A stretch of 64,000 nt of DNA from Pseudarcicella hirudinis. GTDB taxonomy: Bacteria; Bacteroidota; Bacteroidia; Cytophagales; Spirosomataceae. The notes beneath the pieces were generated by a model, which worked only from the letters and a program-made list of their open reading frames with translations, had not been told where the DNA came from and ran no database searches. The stretch lies in NCBI RefSeq assembly GCF_900115665.1, contig NZ_FOXH01000009.1, positions 175,425-239,424 on the forward strand. The letters run 5' to 3'. The position numbers and the translations under genes are program-made. This document shows positions 20,750-30,119 of this stretch, piece after piece (within the stretch, counting starts at the first letter, position 1; each line of letters begins with the position of its first letter).

Positions 20750-21829
20750 ATGAATAAAGTATTAACTATTTCAACACCCGGCCGGATTTGCCTTTTCGGA
20801 GAGCATCAGGACTATCTGGGTTTACCGGTAATTGCTGCGGCAATTTCAAGAAGAATTTATATTAGCGGAAAAAACAGAGCTGACAACAAAATAATTATTC
20901 ACATGCCTGACATAAGTCAGACGGAGGAATTTGAATTAAACGGGGAACTGATTTACCATAAAGAAAGAGATTATTTTAAAAGTGTATTAAACCTTCTGAA
21001 AAGAAAACTTAATGTAAATTTTGACAAGGGTTTTGAAGTAACAGTTACCGGAAATATCCCGATTAACTCAGGGACCTCAAGCTCTTCTGCTCTTGTGGTT
21101 TCCTGGACTAAATTTTTACTGGAAACAATTGGTTTACAACATGAAGATATCAATAAATATGTTGGAGAACTGGCTTATCTGGCTGAAGTGGAAGAATTTG
21201 GTGAACCGGGAGGAAGAATGGATCAGTATGCAACTGCAATAGGCAATATTATGTATCTTGAAACCTCACCAGAAATACGTACTGAAAAATACAGCCCGAA
21301 ACTCGGGACATTTGTACTCGGCGATTCGTTGGAAGCCAAAGATACACTTGGGATATTGAAACATGTAAAATATGGAATGCTGGAGATTATAAGACGGATT
21401 AAGGCCTTTGACCCGGATTTTGATCTTCATACTTTTCCTTATGAGGAGGGAAATAAGTATAAGTCGTTATTGACTCAGGATGAATTTACTTTATTTAAAA
21501 GCAATCTTTCGGACCGGGATATTCTGAAGGAAGCAAAATATATGTTTGAGAACGATTTAATAAACGATTCCAGGCTGGGAATGCTGCTGAATCTTCATCA
21601 GGATAATCTAAGAGATGCTAAACGGATTTCTACAAAAAAGATTGACAGAATGATTAATGCCGCGATTGATGCAGGAGCACTTGGTGCCAAAATTAACGGC
21701 TCAGGAGGGGGAGGCTGTATGTTTGCCTATGCTCCCGGGAATCCTGAGGCAGTAGTTGATGCAATTGAGCGGGAAGGCGGGAAAGCTTATATTGTTGTAG
21801 TGGACGAAGGGACCCGGGTGTTGTCTTAA
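20750..21829 (+). CDS. GHMP-family sugar 1-kinase (galactokinase-like)
   Basis: A 359-residue cytoplasmic protein of the usual galactokinase-like size. Motif 1 is GRICLFGEHQDYLGLPV (residues 11-27), the galactokinase-type sugar-binding signature; motif 2, the ATP loop, is IPINSGTSSSSAL near residues 103-115; motif 3 is INGSGGGGC near 316-324. The family phosphorylates sugars at C1 with ATP. The GEHQDYLGLPV variant differs from GEHTDYNGG of true galactokinases and is nearer to the GEHxDYxGYxV form of GalNAc kinases, but this is only suggestive. It is followed after 46 bases by a nucleotidyltransferase that could activate its product, and lies upstream of SusCD and GH123-like genes, which makes GalNAc, galactose or a related sugar the likely substrate. 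Confidence 0.8.
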   Translation: MNKVLTISTPGRICLFGEHQDYLGLPVIAAAISRRIYISGKNRADNKIIIHMPDISQTEEFELNGELIYHKERDYFKSVLNLLKRKLNVNFDKGFEVTVTGNIPINSGTSSSSALVVSWTKFLLETIGLQHEDINKYVGELAYLAEVEEFGEPGGRMDQYATAIGNIMYLETSPEIRTEKYSPKLGTFVLGDSLEAKDTLGILKHVKYGMLEIIRRIKAFDPDFDLHTFPYEEGNKYKSLLTQDEFTLFKSNLSDRDILKEAKYMFENDLINDSRLGMLLNLHQDNLRDAKRISTKKIDRMINAAIDAGALGAKINGSGGGGCMFAYAPGNPEAVVDAIEREGGKAYIVVVDEGTRVLS

Positions 21830-21875
21830 TAAATGCAGAATTATTTATACAAATTGTCAAAACATGTAACATATA

Positions 21876-22745
21876 ATGAAAAAAAGAATTTTGATTTTAG
21901 CAGGAGGTGTAGCATCGAGAATGAAGAAAGCTGCTGAAAATTTGCAGAATGTTGACGCTAAGTTGATTGAGCAGGCAGATACCTTAACAAAAGGTATGAT
22001 TTCAGTAGGACAGGACGGGAAGTCTCTTATCGATTATGAACTCTACAACGCTCATTTGGCTGGGTTTGAGGAGCTATTACTTCTTTTACATCCGGAAGAT
22101 AATTTTACGCAGGCTTATTATGAAAACCTGATGGCAAAGGATAAAACGTTTGGACTCCGTATTCTTTTTGCTACACAGTATATTGCAGAGGATCGGGTGA
22201 AACCCGCCGGAACAGCAGACGCTGTATTACAGGCTCTTCAACAACATAAAGAGTGGCAGAAAGGCAGATTTATCATTCTGAATAGCGACAATCTTTATTC
22301 TGTAAACGCCTTAAATCTGCTTTGGAACTGTAAGTCGGATAATGCCTTGATCAGCTATGGTAAATCTGCGCTGGAATTCCCCGAAGAAAGAATCAAAGCA
22401 TTTGCAGTTATTAGGACAAATGATGAAGGGTTTTTAGAGAATATTATTGAAAAGCCTGAAGAAGAGCAGACCAAAGCAATAGAGATGAAAGACGGCCGGG
22501 TTGGAGTAAGTATGAATGCTTTCGTAATGGAAGCATCGCAGCTGATCCCCTGTCTCGAGAATACACCTTTCCATCCGGTTCGCAATGAAAAGGAATTGCC
22601 CTATGCCGTTAGTCTGTTAGTTCATAAAATTCCTAATTCCGTATATGTAATACCGTTAGATGAAAATGTCCCTGATCTTACCAGTAAATATGACATCAGT
22701 ATAGTACAGGAGTATCTGGAAAGGGAGTACCAAAATACTTTTTAA
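21876..22745 (+). CDS. Sugar-phosphate nucleotidyltransferase
   Basis: A 289-residue protein with the nucleotidyltransferase signature LAGGVASRMKK at residues 8-18 and a central NSDN (near residue 137), where the Asp should bind Mg2+. IIEKPEEE and GVSMNAFVMEA follow the usual fold order. By family it joins NTP and a sugar 1-phosphate to form NDP-sugar and PPi in the cytoplasm. It directly follows the GHMP kinase in the same operon, so it probably uses the kinase product. The G-x-x-x-R-x-x-K signature is slightly irregular, with Val-Ala between Gly and Ser-Arg. UTP as donor is an inference from the galE gene at the end of the locus. Confidence 0.75.
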   Translation: MKKRILILAGGVASRMKKAAENLQNVDAKLIEQADTLTKGMISVGQDGKSLIDYELYNAHLAGFEELLLLLHPEDNFTQAYYENLMAKDKTFGLRILFATQYIAEDRVKPAGTADAVLQALQQHKEWQKGRFIILNSDNLYSVNALNLLWNCKSDNALISYGKSALEFPEERIKAFAVIRTNDEGFLENIIEKPEEEQTKAIEMKDGRVGVSMNAFVMEASQLIPCLENTPFHPVRNEKELPYAVSLLVHKIPNSVYVIPLDENVPDLTSKYDISIVQEYLEREYQNTF

Positions 22746-22764
22746 TGATTTAATGATTTAATGA
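22741..22764 (+). repeat. Three tandem copies of TTTAATGA
   Basis: The 8-base unit TTTAATGA is repeated three times starting at the stop codon of the nucleotidyltransferase gene. It gives stop codons in several frames; no function is apparent. Confidence 0.7.
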
Positions 22765-22802
22765 TAATTATTGTATCAATCCGTCTGAAACACTTTCAAA
22801 AA

Positions 22803-22843
22803 ACTGCCGCCTGTTTATTTTTTATTAGTGAGCAGACGGCAGT
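22803..22843 (-). terminator. Hairpin with T-run on minus strand
   Basis: ACTGCCG (22803-22809) pairs with CGGCAGT (22837-22843), with a further CTG/CAG pair inside. Six T follow on the minus strand. It may act in both directions at the end of the kinase-nucleotidyltransferase transcript. Confidence 0.5.
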
Positions 22844-22998
22844 GAATATCTGAACATATGCCGAGAAAATATAAATATCACCGAAATATCAACAAATATC
22901 ACCTTAATAGATTGGAATGATTGGGTTATTTGAATGTTACAAGTAATCTTAGTAGTATACGGGACATAAATTATTTTAAAACATCTAAACGGGTAATG

Positions 22999-23040
22999 TT
23001 TGTGCAAATTTACACCGGATTATTGCACAAAAGTATCCGG
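22999..23040. promoter_or_regulatory. Nested palindromes upstream of susC
   Basis: TTTGTGCAA (22999-23007) and TTGCACAAA (23023-23031) are perfect inverted repeats, overlapped by CCGGAT (23015-23020) and ATCCGG (23035-23040). The position before the SusC gene suggests a regulator site or a 5'-leader structure. Confidence 0.45.
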
Positions 23041-23216
23041 GTGTTCTGTAAAAAGATCGGATTAAGAGAATAACAGAGTGTTTGTTTTGGTCTTGCATTA
23101 TAAATCATGCAGGCATGGACTTCTATGGGAAAAATATCCCTCTTACAAGGGATATTCAAAAAGTAAAAGACAATTCAAGTTTCAAAAGATCTTCTTCATT
23201 TTTAACCATTTACCTT

Positions 23217-26200
23217 ATGGGAAATAATTTATTTAAATTTAAACAATTGATTTTAGTAGTGATTTTACTGCTTACACAAATAGTTTGCTGGTCAAAAACC
23301 GGACCTTATAAATCGATTGGAACTATTGTAAAAGGCAAAGTCATTGATGCGACAAGTCAGGAGGCTTTGATTGGAGTGGCTATCACCTTGAAAGGTACAA
23401 AGACTGGTACTGTAACAGATACTGATGGTAATTTTTCTATCAATGTTGCCGGTGAAAATTCCGTTTTGGCTTTTAGTTTTGTGGGATACGAAACCCAGCA
23501 AATAACGGTTGGAAAACAGACTTTTATTACTGTAAAACTCCAGAATAATACCACTGAATTAAACGGTGTAATTGTAGTGGGGTATGGGACCCAGAAAAAG
23601 AGCGATATAACCGGGTCAGTGGTTTCCTTAAAGATGAAGGAGATAGAAAAAGCTCCTTCCTTTCGGGTAGACCAATCATTGCAAGGACGTGTAGCGGGGG
23701 TTAATATTCAAAATACTGATGCCTCTCCGAATGCTCAGGTATCCGTTCGTATTCGTGGAGCAAGTTCTATCAACGGAGGGAATAACCCTTTAGTTGTAAT
23801 TGATGGAATGCAGGGAGGAAGTCTTACCACATTGAATCCGAATGATGTGGCATCAATAGAAGTTTTAAAAGATGCCTCTGCTACGGCAATTTATGGCTCA
23901 AGAGGCTCAAGCGGGGTAATTTTAGTTACAACTAAACAAGGAGTAAAGGGTAAAAATGATGCTCCTGAAATTTCTTACAATACTTATTTTAGTGTAACCC
24001 AGGTTCGTAAAAAACTCGATCAGCTTAATGCAGCGGAATATGCCGAGAGTGTTAATGCTAACCGCAGAGAGTATGGACAGAATCCGGTATTTTCAGATGC
24101 GGATATTGCAGGCTTTAAGGCGAAGGGGGGAACAGATTGGCAGGATGCCATTTTCCGGAACGGATTTACACAGAACCATCAGCTGAGCATCAGTAATGCC
24201 ACTGAAAAAACTTCATACTATGTTTCAGGGAATGCCACTACCCAGAAAGGTTTGGTGCAAGGTTCTTCTTATAACCGTTATGCGATCAGAACAAATCTGA
24301 AAACCAATCTTTCTGAAAAGTTAAGCCTGGGTATAAATGGCTTTTTAGTACGGGAAATGGATCACCCGACTGTTTTGAATACTTTTGCCGGAAATAATGC
24401 TGGTAGCCCTGTATTTTCGGCATTGGTCTGGTCACCAACCAAATCTATATATGATTCACAAGGCAATTATACCCTTCCGGGCGGTGGTGCAGGACCCAAT
24501 ACAAATTACAATCCCCTGGCTTTAGCAACGGAGCCTGTACGTGATTATCTTACCACAACCACCAATTTTACAGGGAACATAAATTATCAGATTTTAAAGG
24601 GTTTGAATCTGACAGTTTTGGGTTCATACAGAAGTAGCGAGTTTGAGGGAAATGACTACTTTAATTCGCTGCCTACCAGAGCAAGCGGAACAGAAATGGC
24701 AAGTATTGTTAATCAAAGGAATCTGTTTCTTCAGAATACAAATATGCTGACTTACGAAACGGCAATAAAGGGAGGGCATAATTTGAAATTAACCGGAGTA
24801 GTAGAGCAACAATTTGAAGAAAATAATGGAAGTTATGCCGGCGCAATAGGATTCTCTACCGATGCGCTTACATATAATAATTTGTCGTTGGGTCAAAAAC
24901 CGCAGATTTCAAGTTCATATCGGAATAGCCGTACCCTTATGTCATATTTAGGTCGTGTAAATTATGGATATAAAGACAGATATTTATTAACACTCTCTTT
25001 ACGTTCTGATGGTTCATCTGTTTTTGGTGCGAATAACAAATGGGGAAGTTTTCCTTCAGCTGCCATCGGTTGGAATATATTAAACGAATCGTTTATGACG
25101 AACCTGAAAAATGTATTTTACGATTTGAAACTTCGGGGAAGTTATGGGATTGTCGGAAACCAGGCGATTTCTCCGTACCAGTCTTTAGCCTCCTTAAATA
25201 CCTACAATCCATATCCGATAAATGGGACAAATCTTAGCACAGGAGTAGGAGTAGGGGGAAATGCTAACCCGGATTTACGCTGGGAGAAAACAACACAATC
25301 TGATATTGGTCTGGATGCTACTTTCCTTAACGGAAGATTAGAGCTTTCTGCTGATTATTATAATAAACAAACCAGCGATTTATTATTGTCGGTACCTACT
25401 CCGATGACTGCCGGTGGAAATGGTACTATCCTGAAAAATGTGGGCTCTGTTGAAAACAAAGGCTTTGAACTATACATTGGAGGTACTCCGATTAAACAGG
25501 ATATTACATGGCATACAGGTTTTACCCTTGCTTCAAATAGTAACAAAGTACTGGCTCTGGCTGAAGGTCAGACTGAAATATTACTTGGAAATCCAGGGCT
25601 TCCCGGTTTTGGACAAAGTCTATGGCTTGAAGTTGGCCAGCCATTAGGATTGTTCAGAGGATACCAGTATAACGGCGTATGGAAAAGTGGGGAAGCAGAG
25701 CAGGCTAAAAAATACGGAGCCGTTCCCGGTGATTCAAAATACATAGATCAGAATGGAGACGGGGTAATTGACAATAAAGATATTGTTGATATCGGGAATG
25801 CGCAGCCTAAATATACTTTCGGCTGGAATAACAGTTTTAGCTATAAAAATTTAGACTTAAACATTCTTTTGCAAGGTGTACAGGGCAATAAGATTTATAA
25901 CCTTTCAAGGGTTCGCTTTGAGGCGCCCGGCTCTGATGGAGATGCAACAAGCCGTAAAGTGCTGGACAGATGGACTCCGCAGCATGAAAATACAGATGTT
26001 CCTTCTTTTAAAGGTAGTAATGACGGACGCCTCAACTCATCGCGCTGGCTTGAGGATGGCTCTTATCTGAGAGTGAAAAATATTTCTTTAGGATATACGT
26101 TGCCGAAAAATGTAATTAATCGTTTAAAAATGAGTCAGTTGCGTGTGTATTTGAGTGCAACAAATTTATTCACTTTTACAAAGTACACAGGCTTTGATCC

Positions 26201-26297
26201 TGAATCCAGTTCCGGCGTTGATACCCGGGCCGGTGTAGACTTAGCTACCTATCCTGCTCAAAAAACATTCACATTGGGCTTAGATATCAAATTTTAA
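23217..26297 (+). CDS. SusC-family TonB-dependent outer-membrane transporter
   Basis: About 1026 residues from the ATG at 23217, which begins a good signal peptide (MGNNLFKFKQLILVVILLL). The frame also has an ATG at 23115 and a TTG at 23082, but these would put about 34-45 polar residues before the signal. After the signal comes a carboxypeptidase-D-like domain (VKGKVIDATSQEALIGV), then the plug beginning VVGYGTQKKSDITGSVVSL, then the beta barrel ending in TFTLGLDIKF. It imports oligosaccharides through the outer membrane using TonB energy, with SusD (23 bases downstream) as the lid. No STN domain is seen and no anti-sigma factor is adjacent. Neighbouring sugar-kinase and GH123-like genes indicate the transported glycan. 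Confidence 0.93.
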   Translation: MGNNLFKFKQLILVVILLLTQIVCWSKTGPYKSIGTIVKGKVIDATSQEALIGVAITLKGTKTGTVTDTDGNFSINVAGENSVLAFSFVGYETQQITVGKQTFITVKLQNNTTELNGVIVVGYGTQKKSDITGSVVSLKMKEIEKAPSFRVDQSLQGRVAGVNIQNTDASPNAQVSVRIRGASSINGGNNPLVVIDGMQGGSLTTLNPNDVASIEVLKDASATAIYGSRGSSGVILVTTKQGVKGKNDAPEISYNTYFSVTQVRKKLDQLNAAEYAESVNANRREYGQNPVFSDADIAGFKAKGGTDWQDAIFRNGFTQNHQLSISNATEKTSYYVSGNATTQKGLVQGSSYNRYAIRTNLKTNLSEKLSLGINGFLVREMDHPTVLNTFAGNNAGSPVFSALVWSPTKSIYDSQGNYTLPGGGAGPNTNYNPLALATEPVRDYLTTTTNFTGNINYQILKGLNLTVLGSYRSSEFEGNDYFNSLPTRASGTEMASIVNQRNLFLQNTNMLTYETAIKGGHNLKLTGVVEQQFEENNGSYAGAIGFSTDALTYNNLSLGQKPQISSSYRNSRTLMSYLGRVNYGYKDRYLLTLSLRSDGSSVFGANNKWGSFPSAAIGWNILNESFMTNLKNVFYDLKLRGSYGIVGNQAISPYQSLASLNTYNPYPINGTNLSTGVGVGGNANPDLRWEKTTQSDIGLDATFLNGRLELSADYYNKQTSDLLLSVPTPMTAGGNGTILKNVGSVENKGFELYIGGTPIKQDITWHTGFTLASNSNKVLALAEGQTEILLGNPGLPGFGQSLWLEVGQPLGLFRGYQYNGVWKSGEAEQAKKYGAVPGDSKYIDQNGDGVIDNKDIVDIGNAQPKYTFGWNNSFSYKNLDLNILLQGVQGNKIYNLSRVRFEAPGSDGDATSRKVLDRWTPQHENTDVPSFKGSNDGRLNSSRWLEDGSYLRVKNISLGYTLPKNVINRLKMSQLRVYLSATNLFTFTKYTGFDPESSSGVDTRAGVDLATYPAQKTFTLGLDIKF

Positions 26298-26319
26298 AAT
26301 ATTAATACAAGAACAGAAG

Positions 26320-27780
26320 ATGATGACATCATATAAAAAAATATATCCGCTAATTTTTGCATTAGGTTTAACTGCAGGCTGCGTTAGTCTTGATGAAAAA
26401 CCGGAAGGTCTGTTGGCTCCTGAGAATTTCTATAAGACTTCGTCAGATTTTGAGACAGCAGTGACAGGTATTTACCATCCATTATTTCAGGGTTATGATG
26501 GGTTTGACTACGATTTTCCCTTTATTGCTGAGGCAGGTGCTGAAGATATCCATACCATCATAAAGCGTTGGAAAGGGATAGAAGCTCTTAATGCCAATGT
26601 CGGCTCTTTCGATGAAATAACAACTCCACTCTGGAAAATAAGTTATGCCAGTATTGCTAATGCCAACCTTGTAATAGGCAATTTACCTAATGCTCAAAGT
26701 GTTTCCGCTGATAAAAAGGCAGAATTTGAAGGACAGGCTAAGTTCCTCCGTGCGCTTAGTTATTTCAACCTTACCCGCTGGTTTGGTGAGGTACCATTAA
26801 TTACCTACGAAAATCAAACCAAAACCGAGAGTGTAGTACAATCCAGCGTTTCAGATATCTATGCCTTGATTGTGAAGGATTTGAAGGATGCGGAAACTAA
26901 ATTACCTGTAACATTCAGTGAAAAGGGCAGAGCTACACAGGGAGCTGCAAAAGCATTATTAGCCAAAGTATATCTGACAATGGCTGGCTGGCCTCTCAAC
27001 CAGAATGATAAATATACCCTTGCCCGTGACAAGGCTAAAGAGGTGATGGACATGAATGTTTATCAGTTGGAGCCCAATTTTGCGGACCTCTGGCTGGTTA
27101 AAAACAAACTTAGCAACAAAGAATTCATTTTTGCGCTGCAAGGCGTATCAAATGGCGGACATATCTCTGCGAGCCACTTTCATTTAGCAACCAGACCCTG
27201 GGATGGAGGAGAAGGCGGCTGGGGAGATTTTGAGACAGATAAACGCTTCTTTGCCATGTTTCCGGAAGGCCCGCGCAAAGATGCATCCTTTCATACTCAA
27301 TTGCGGGATGGCACTAGCTGGGAGAAATCTGATTATGGACAACCTTATATCGCCAAATATCGTGATGGCGGTGCCCCATGCGGCCCCAATGATGTTTGCA
27401 ATGGAAGTGACGGAGATTTTTGTGCTCCCCTGCTACGTTTTGCTGATGTCCTTATGATATACGCTGAAGCAGCTAATCAGGCCGAGGGAAGTCCGTCTGC
27501 TGCGGCGCTGGCTGCTATCAATAAGGTTCGGAAACGTGCCGGCCTGGCCGATTTGCCTGCCGGCCTGTCGAAAGATGCTTTTGATAAAGCAGTACTGGAC
27601 GAACGCAACTGGGAATTAGCTTTTGAACATAACCGCTGGTTTGATCTTGTGCGTCGTAATCTGCTTGTATCAACGATGAAAGGATGGTATCCGGATGTAA
27701 ATGATAACCGTAAGTTACTTCCTAAACCTTCTACTGAATTGATTTTGATAAAAGGCCTTACTCAAAATCCGGGATACTAA
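26320..27780 (+). CDS. SusD/RagB-family outer-membrane glycan-binding lipoprotein
   Basis: A 486-residue protein with a lipoprotein signal ending LTAGC (Cys21), then the SusD N-terminal region (LDEKPEGLLAPENFYKTSSDFETAVTG has the usual form) and the TPR-like helices (EFEGQAKFLRALSYFNLTRWFGEVPL is the hallmark). The C-terminal RagB part has LRFADVLMIYAEAANQAEGS and ERNWELAFEHNRWFDLVRRN. It binds the oligosaccharide at the cell surface and works as the lid on the SusC barrel encoded just upstream. Two ATG codons, 26320 and 26323, are equally possible. Confidence 0.94.
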   Translation: MMTSYKKIYPLIFALGLTAGCVSLDEKPEGLLAPENFYKTSSDFETAVTGIYHPLFQGYDGFDYDFPFIAEAGAEDIHTIIKRWKGIEALNANVGSFDEITTPLWKISYASIANANLVIGNLPNAQSVSADKKAEFEGQAKFLRALSYFNLTRWFGEVPLITYENQTKTESVVQSSVSDIYALIVKDLKDAETKLPVTFSEKGRATQGAAKALLAKVYLTMAGWPLNQNDKYTLARDKAKEVMDMNVYQLEPNFADLWLVKNKLSNKEFIFALQGVSNGGHISASHFHLATRPWDGGEGGWGDFETDKRFFAMFPEGPRKDASFHTQLRDGTSWEKSDYGQPYIAKYRDGGAPCGPNDVCNGSDGDFCAPLLRFADVLMIYAEAANQAEGSPSAAALAAINKVRKRAGLADLPAGLSKDAFDKAVLDERNWELAFEHNRWFDLVRRNLLVSTMKGWYPDVNDNRKLLPKPSTELILIKGLTQNPGY

Positions 27781-27869
27781 TTGCTGCATCATTTTTATAG
27801 ATTTCCTGACCCACCAAAATAGATGACTTCGTAAAAGAATTATTTTTATCACTTCAAAAAACAAAAAAT

Positions 27870-30068
27870 ATGAAAAATGCTAAAAATTTTATTAAAAAGG
27901 TAGTCGTTTTTTCTTTGGGGGAAAGGTGTTTTCTACAGAAATTATTGTATTTGGGTGCTGTGATTTTATGCTTGACTATAGACATAAGGGCGCAGAGTAC
28001 ATATACAAAAAGAATTGCACCTCTTACCAGTAACAGCTCAACAGAATCTTATTATGAACTTGATAATAGGAACTGGGCGCAATATAATTATCTCACGTTC
28101 GGTTCACTTGATACTTATCGATCCGAAGATGGTTATAATGCTTACACTGGATTAAGAAATGTTGGAACTATTAGAGCAAACAGCGAAACGGTTGATTGGG
28201 CAAGTGGACACAATAAATATGGTTTGTATAAGAGATTTAATGATTTAAGATTTGGTTATTTAGAAGCGAATGGGGACCCTTGTTCAGGAACGGATGAATG
28301 TCCAGGTACCGCTTCCGAATATTGGCTGATGACTTTGCTTAAAAACGGGAATGTGGGTATTGGTACTACTACTCCCGGTGCGAAACTAGAGGTAAACGGG
28401 CAACTTAAAATATCGGGAGGTACACCAGGCAGTGGAAAAATCCTGACATCTGATGCCAATGGCCTTGCTTCCTGGCAAACGCTGACCTCTTCTAGCATAG
28501 GACCTCTTCTAGATTTAGGCTCAACCATAACCGGGCGTGATGGGAATGCTGGTAAGATAGGCTATCAAACCTTAACGCCTGATGCACTTGATATTGTCGG
28601 AGCTGGAACCTCTACTACAAACAGAAAAATAAAATTCTGGAATGAAGGAGGAGCTACGTTTTCAGGCCGTGTAAACATGACTCAAACGACTGCTCTAATG
28701 ATGGGAGGTGGTGCTACTACAATAGCTGGTAATGAGCAGCTATTGTTTGGCTGGAGTGGAAGCGGATTCATGCATGCTATTCGTTCCCGTCATAACAGTA
28801 CTGCAATGGTGGGTAATGCCTTGGATTTCTATATATGGAAATATGGAACGGATGCTGTTAATGCTAACCCAACTCAACATGTCATGACGCTAGATGGAAA
28901 TGGTAATGTCGGCATTGGTACCACTACTCCTGGCGCAAAACTAGAGGTAAATGGGCAGCTTAAAATAACGGGAGGTACACCGGGTAATGGAAAAGTCCTG
29001 ACTTCCGATGCCAATGGCTTAGCTTCCTGGCAAACGCCGACTGGTTCTTCAAGTATTGGAACTCTATTGGATTTAGGCTCAACGATTTCAGGGCGGGAAG
29101 CGAATGCCGGTAAGATAGGCTATCAGACCTTTACCTCTGATGCACTTGATATTATCGGAGCCGGAACCTCTGGTACAAACAGAAAAATAAAATTCTGGAA
29201 TGAGGGAGGAGCTACGTTTTCGGGTGGGGTAAATATGGCTCAAACAACCACTCTTTTGAAGGGAGGAAGCAATACTGCAACTACTGGTAATGAGCAGCTT
29301 TTGTTTGGCTTTAACGGCACAGCAAATTACATGCATGCGATTCGTTCCCGTCATAATGGCGGTGGAATGGCAGGGAATGCCCTTGATTTCTATACATGGA
29401 AACAAGGGACAGACGCTACTGCAGCAACTCCAACGCAACACGTTATGACGCTGGATGGGAACGGACGTGTGGGAATTGGGACAACGACGCCTGTGGTACA
29501 ACTGGAAGTAGGCAAAAACGTCTCCAATTCAACCACTCTGTTAATGGATGTTCATGGTCATGCCATCTTTAATAATGATTCTGATAGTCTTACTTCAGTT
29601 AGCATCAACACAGACGCCCGTGTAGGTAATGCAGCACTGACAGTTGGCGGACCAACCTATATCGGTGGATGGAGAGGTATTGAAGCTGGTGCAGTAAAGG
29701 GTGATTACCTGAAGAAATATAATTTGTGGGTGCAAAAAGGGGTGGTTAGTGAGGACTTTGTTTATTCACCAAAAACGATTTGGAAGGATGAAGTGTTTCA
29801 ACCTGGATATCTGTTGCCTGAGTTGCCGGAAGTCGAAAAATTTATTCAGGAGTATCGACATTTGCCAGGGATTCCTTCTGAACAGGAAGTAAGAAAAGAT
29901 GGTTATTCCAGTCATAATTTGAATACTGTATTCCTGGAAAAAATAGAGCATTTGATGTTGTATACGATTGAACAGCAGAAGAAAATTAAGATTCTTGAGG
30001 CAGAATTACATATGGTGAAACAGTTACGAATGGAGTTGGAAGTGCTTAAGGAACAGATTAGAAAATAA
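27870..30068 (+). CDS. Repeat-containing tail-fibre-like surface protein
   Basis: A 732-residue protein with a signal peptide ending near IRAQ. The sequence contains two tandem units of about 185 residues that begin VGIGTTTPGAKLEVNGQLKI, and a third truncated start (VGIGTTTPVVQLEVG). The GIGTTTP-LEV pattern is typical of phage tail-fibre and Bacteroidota surface proteins. The C-terminal part (LPELPEVEKFIQEYRHLPGIPS, then a Leu-rich coiled coil of about 45 residues) resembles the stalk or chaperone end of such proteins. No catalytic motif is seen. It follows SusD by 89 bases and may be an extracellular fibre or adhesin binding the polymer; this is inference. Confidence 0.7.
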   Translation: MKNAKNFIKKVVVFSLGERCFLQKLLYLGAVILCLTIDIRAQSTYTKRIAPLTSNSSTESYYELDNRNWAQYNYLTFGSLDTYRSEDGYNAYTGLRNVGTIRANSETVDWASGHNKYGLYKRFNDLRFGYLEANGDPCSGTDECPGTASEYWLMTLLKNGNVGIGTTTPGAKLEVNGQLKISGGTPGSGKILTSDANGLASWQTLTSSSIGPLLDLGSTITGRDGNAGKIGYQTLTPDALDIVGAGTSTTNRKIKFWNEGGATFSGRVNMTQTTALMMGGGATTIAGNEQLLFGWSGSGFMHAIRSRHNSTAMVGNALDFYIWKYGTDAVNANPTQHVMTLDGNGNVGIGTTTPGAKLEVNGQLKITGGTPGNGKVLTSDANGLASWQTPTGSSSIGTLLDLGSTISGREANAGKIGYQTFTSDALDIIGAGTSGTNRKIKFWNEGGATFSGGVNMAQTTTLLKGGSNTATTGNEQLLFGFNGTANYMHAIRSRHNGGGMAGNALDFYTWKQGTDATAATPTQHVMTLDGNGRVGIGTTTPVVQLEVGKNVSNSTTLLMDVHGHAIFNNDSDSLTSVSINTDARVGNAALTVGGPTYIGGWRGIEAGAVKGDYLKKYNLWVQKGVVSEDFVYSPKTIWKDEVFQPGYLLPELPEVEKFIQEYRHLPGIPSEQEVRKDGYSSHNLNTVFLEKIEHLMLYTIEQQKKIKILEAELHMVKQLRMELEVLKEQIRK
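28350..29465 (+). repeat. Two tandem coding repeats of about 555-561 bases
   Basis: Unit 1 starts at 28350 and unit 2 at 28905; a truncated third begins at 29466. They encode the VGIGTTTP...GGTPG-GK-LTSDANGLASWQ modules of the tail-fibre-like protein. Confidence 0.85.
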
Positions 30069-30119
30069 TTGAAACTATTCTGGGCACGGGAAAACTAGGC
30101 CCGGATAAAAGCACAAATC

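Noticed and set aside
22825..23007. 60-residue minus-strand frame before susC
   Set aside because: Composition resembles noise and it overlaps the susC leader palindromes.
23082..23216. Upstream start (TTG 23082 or ATG 23115) for SusC
   Set aside because: Both put polar residues before a complete signal peptide that starts at 23217; kept as alternatives only.
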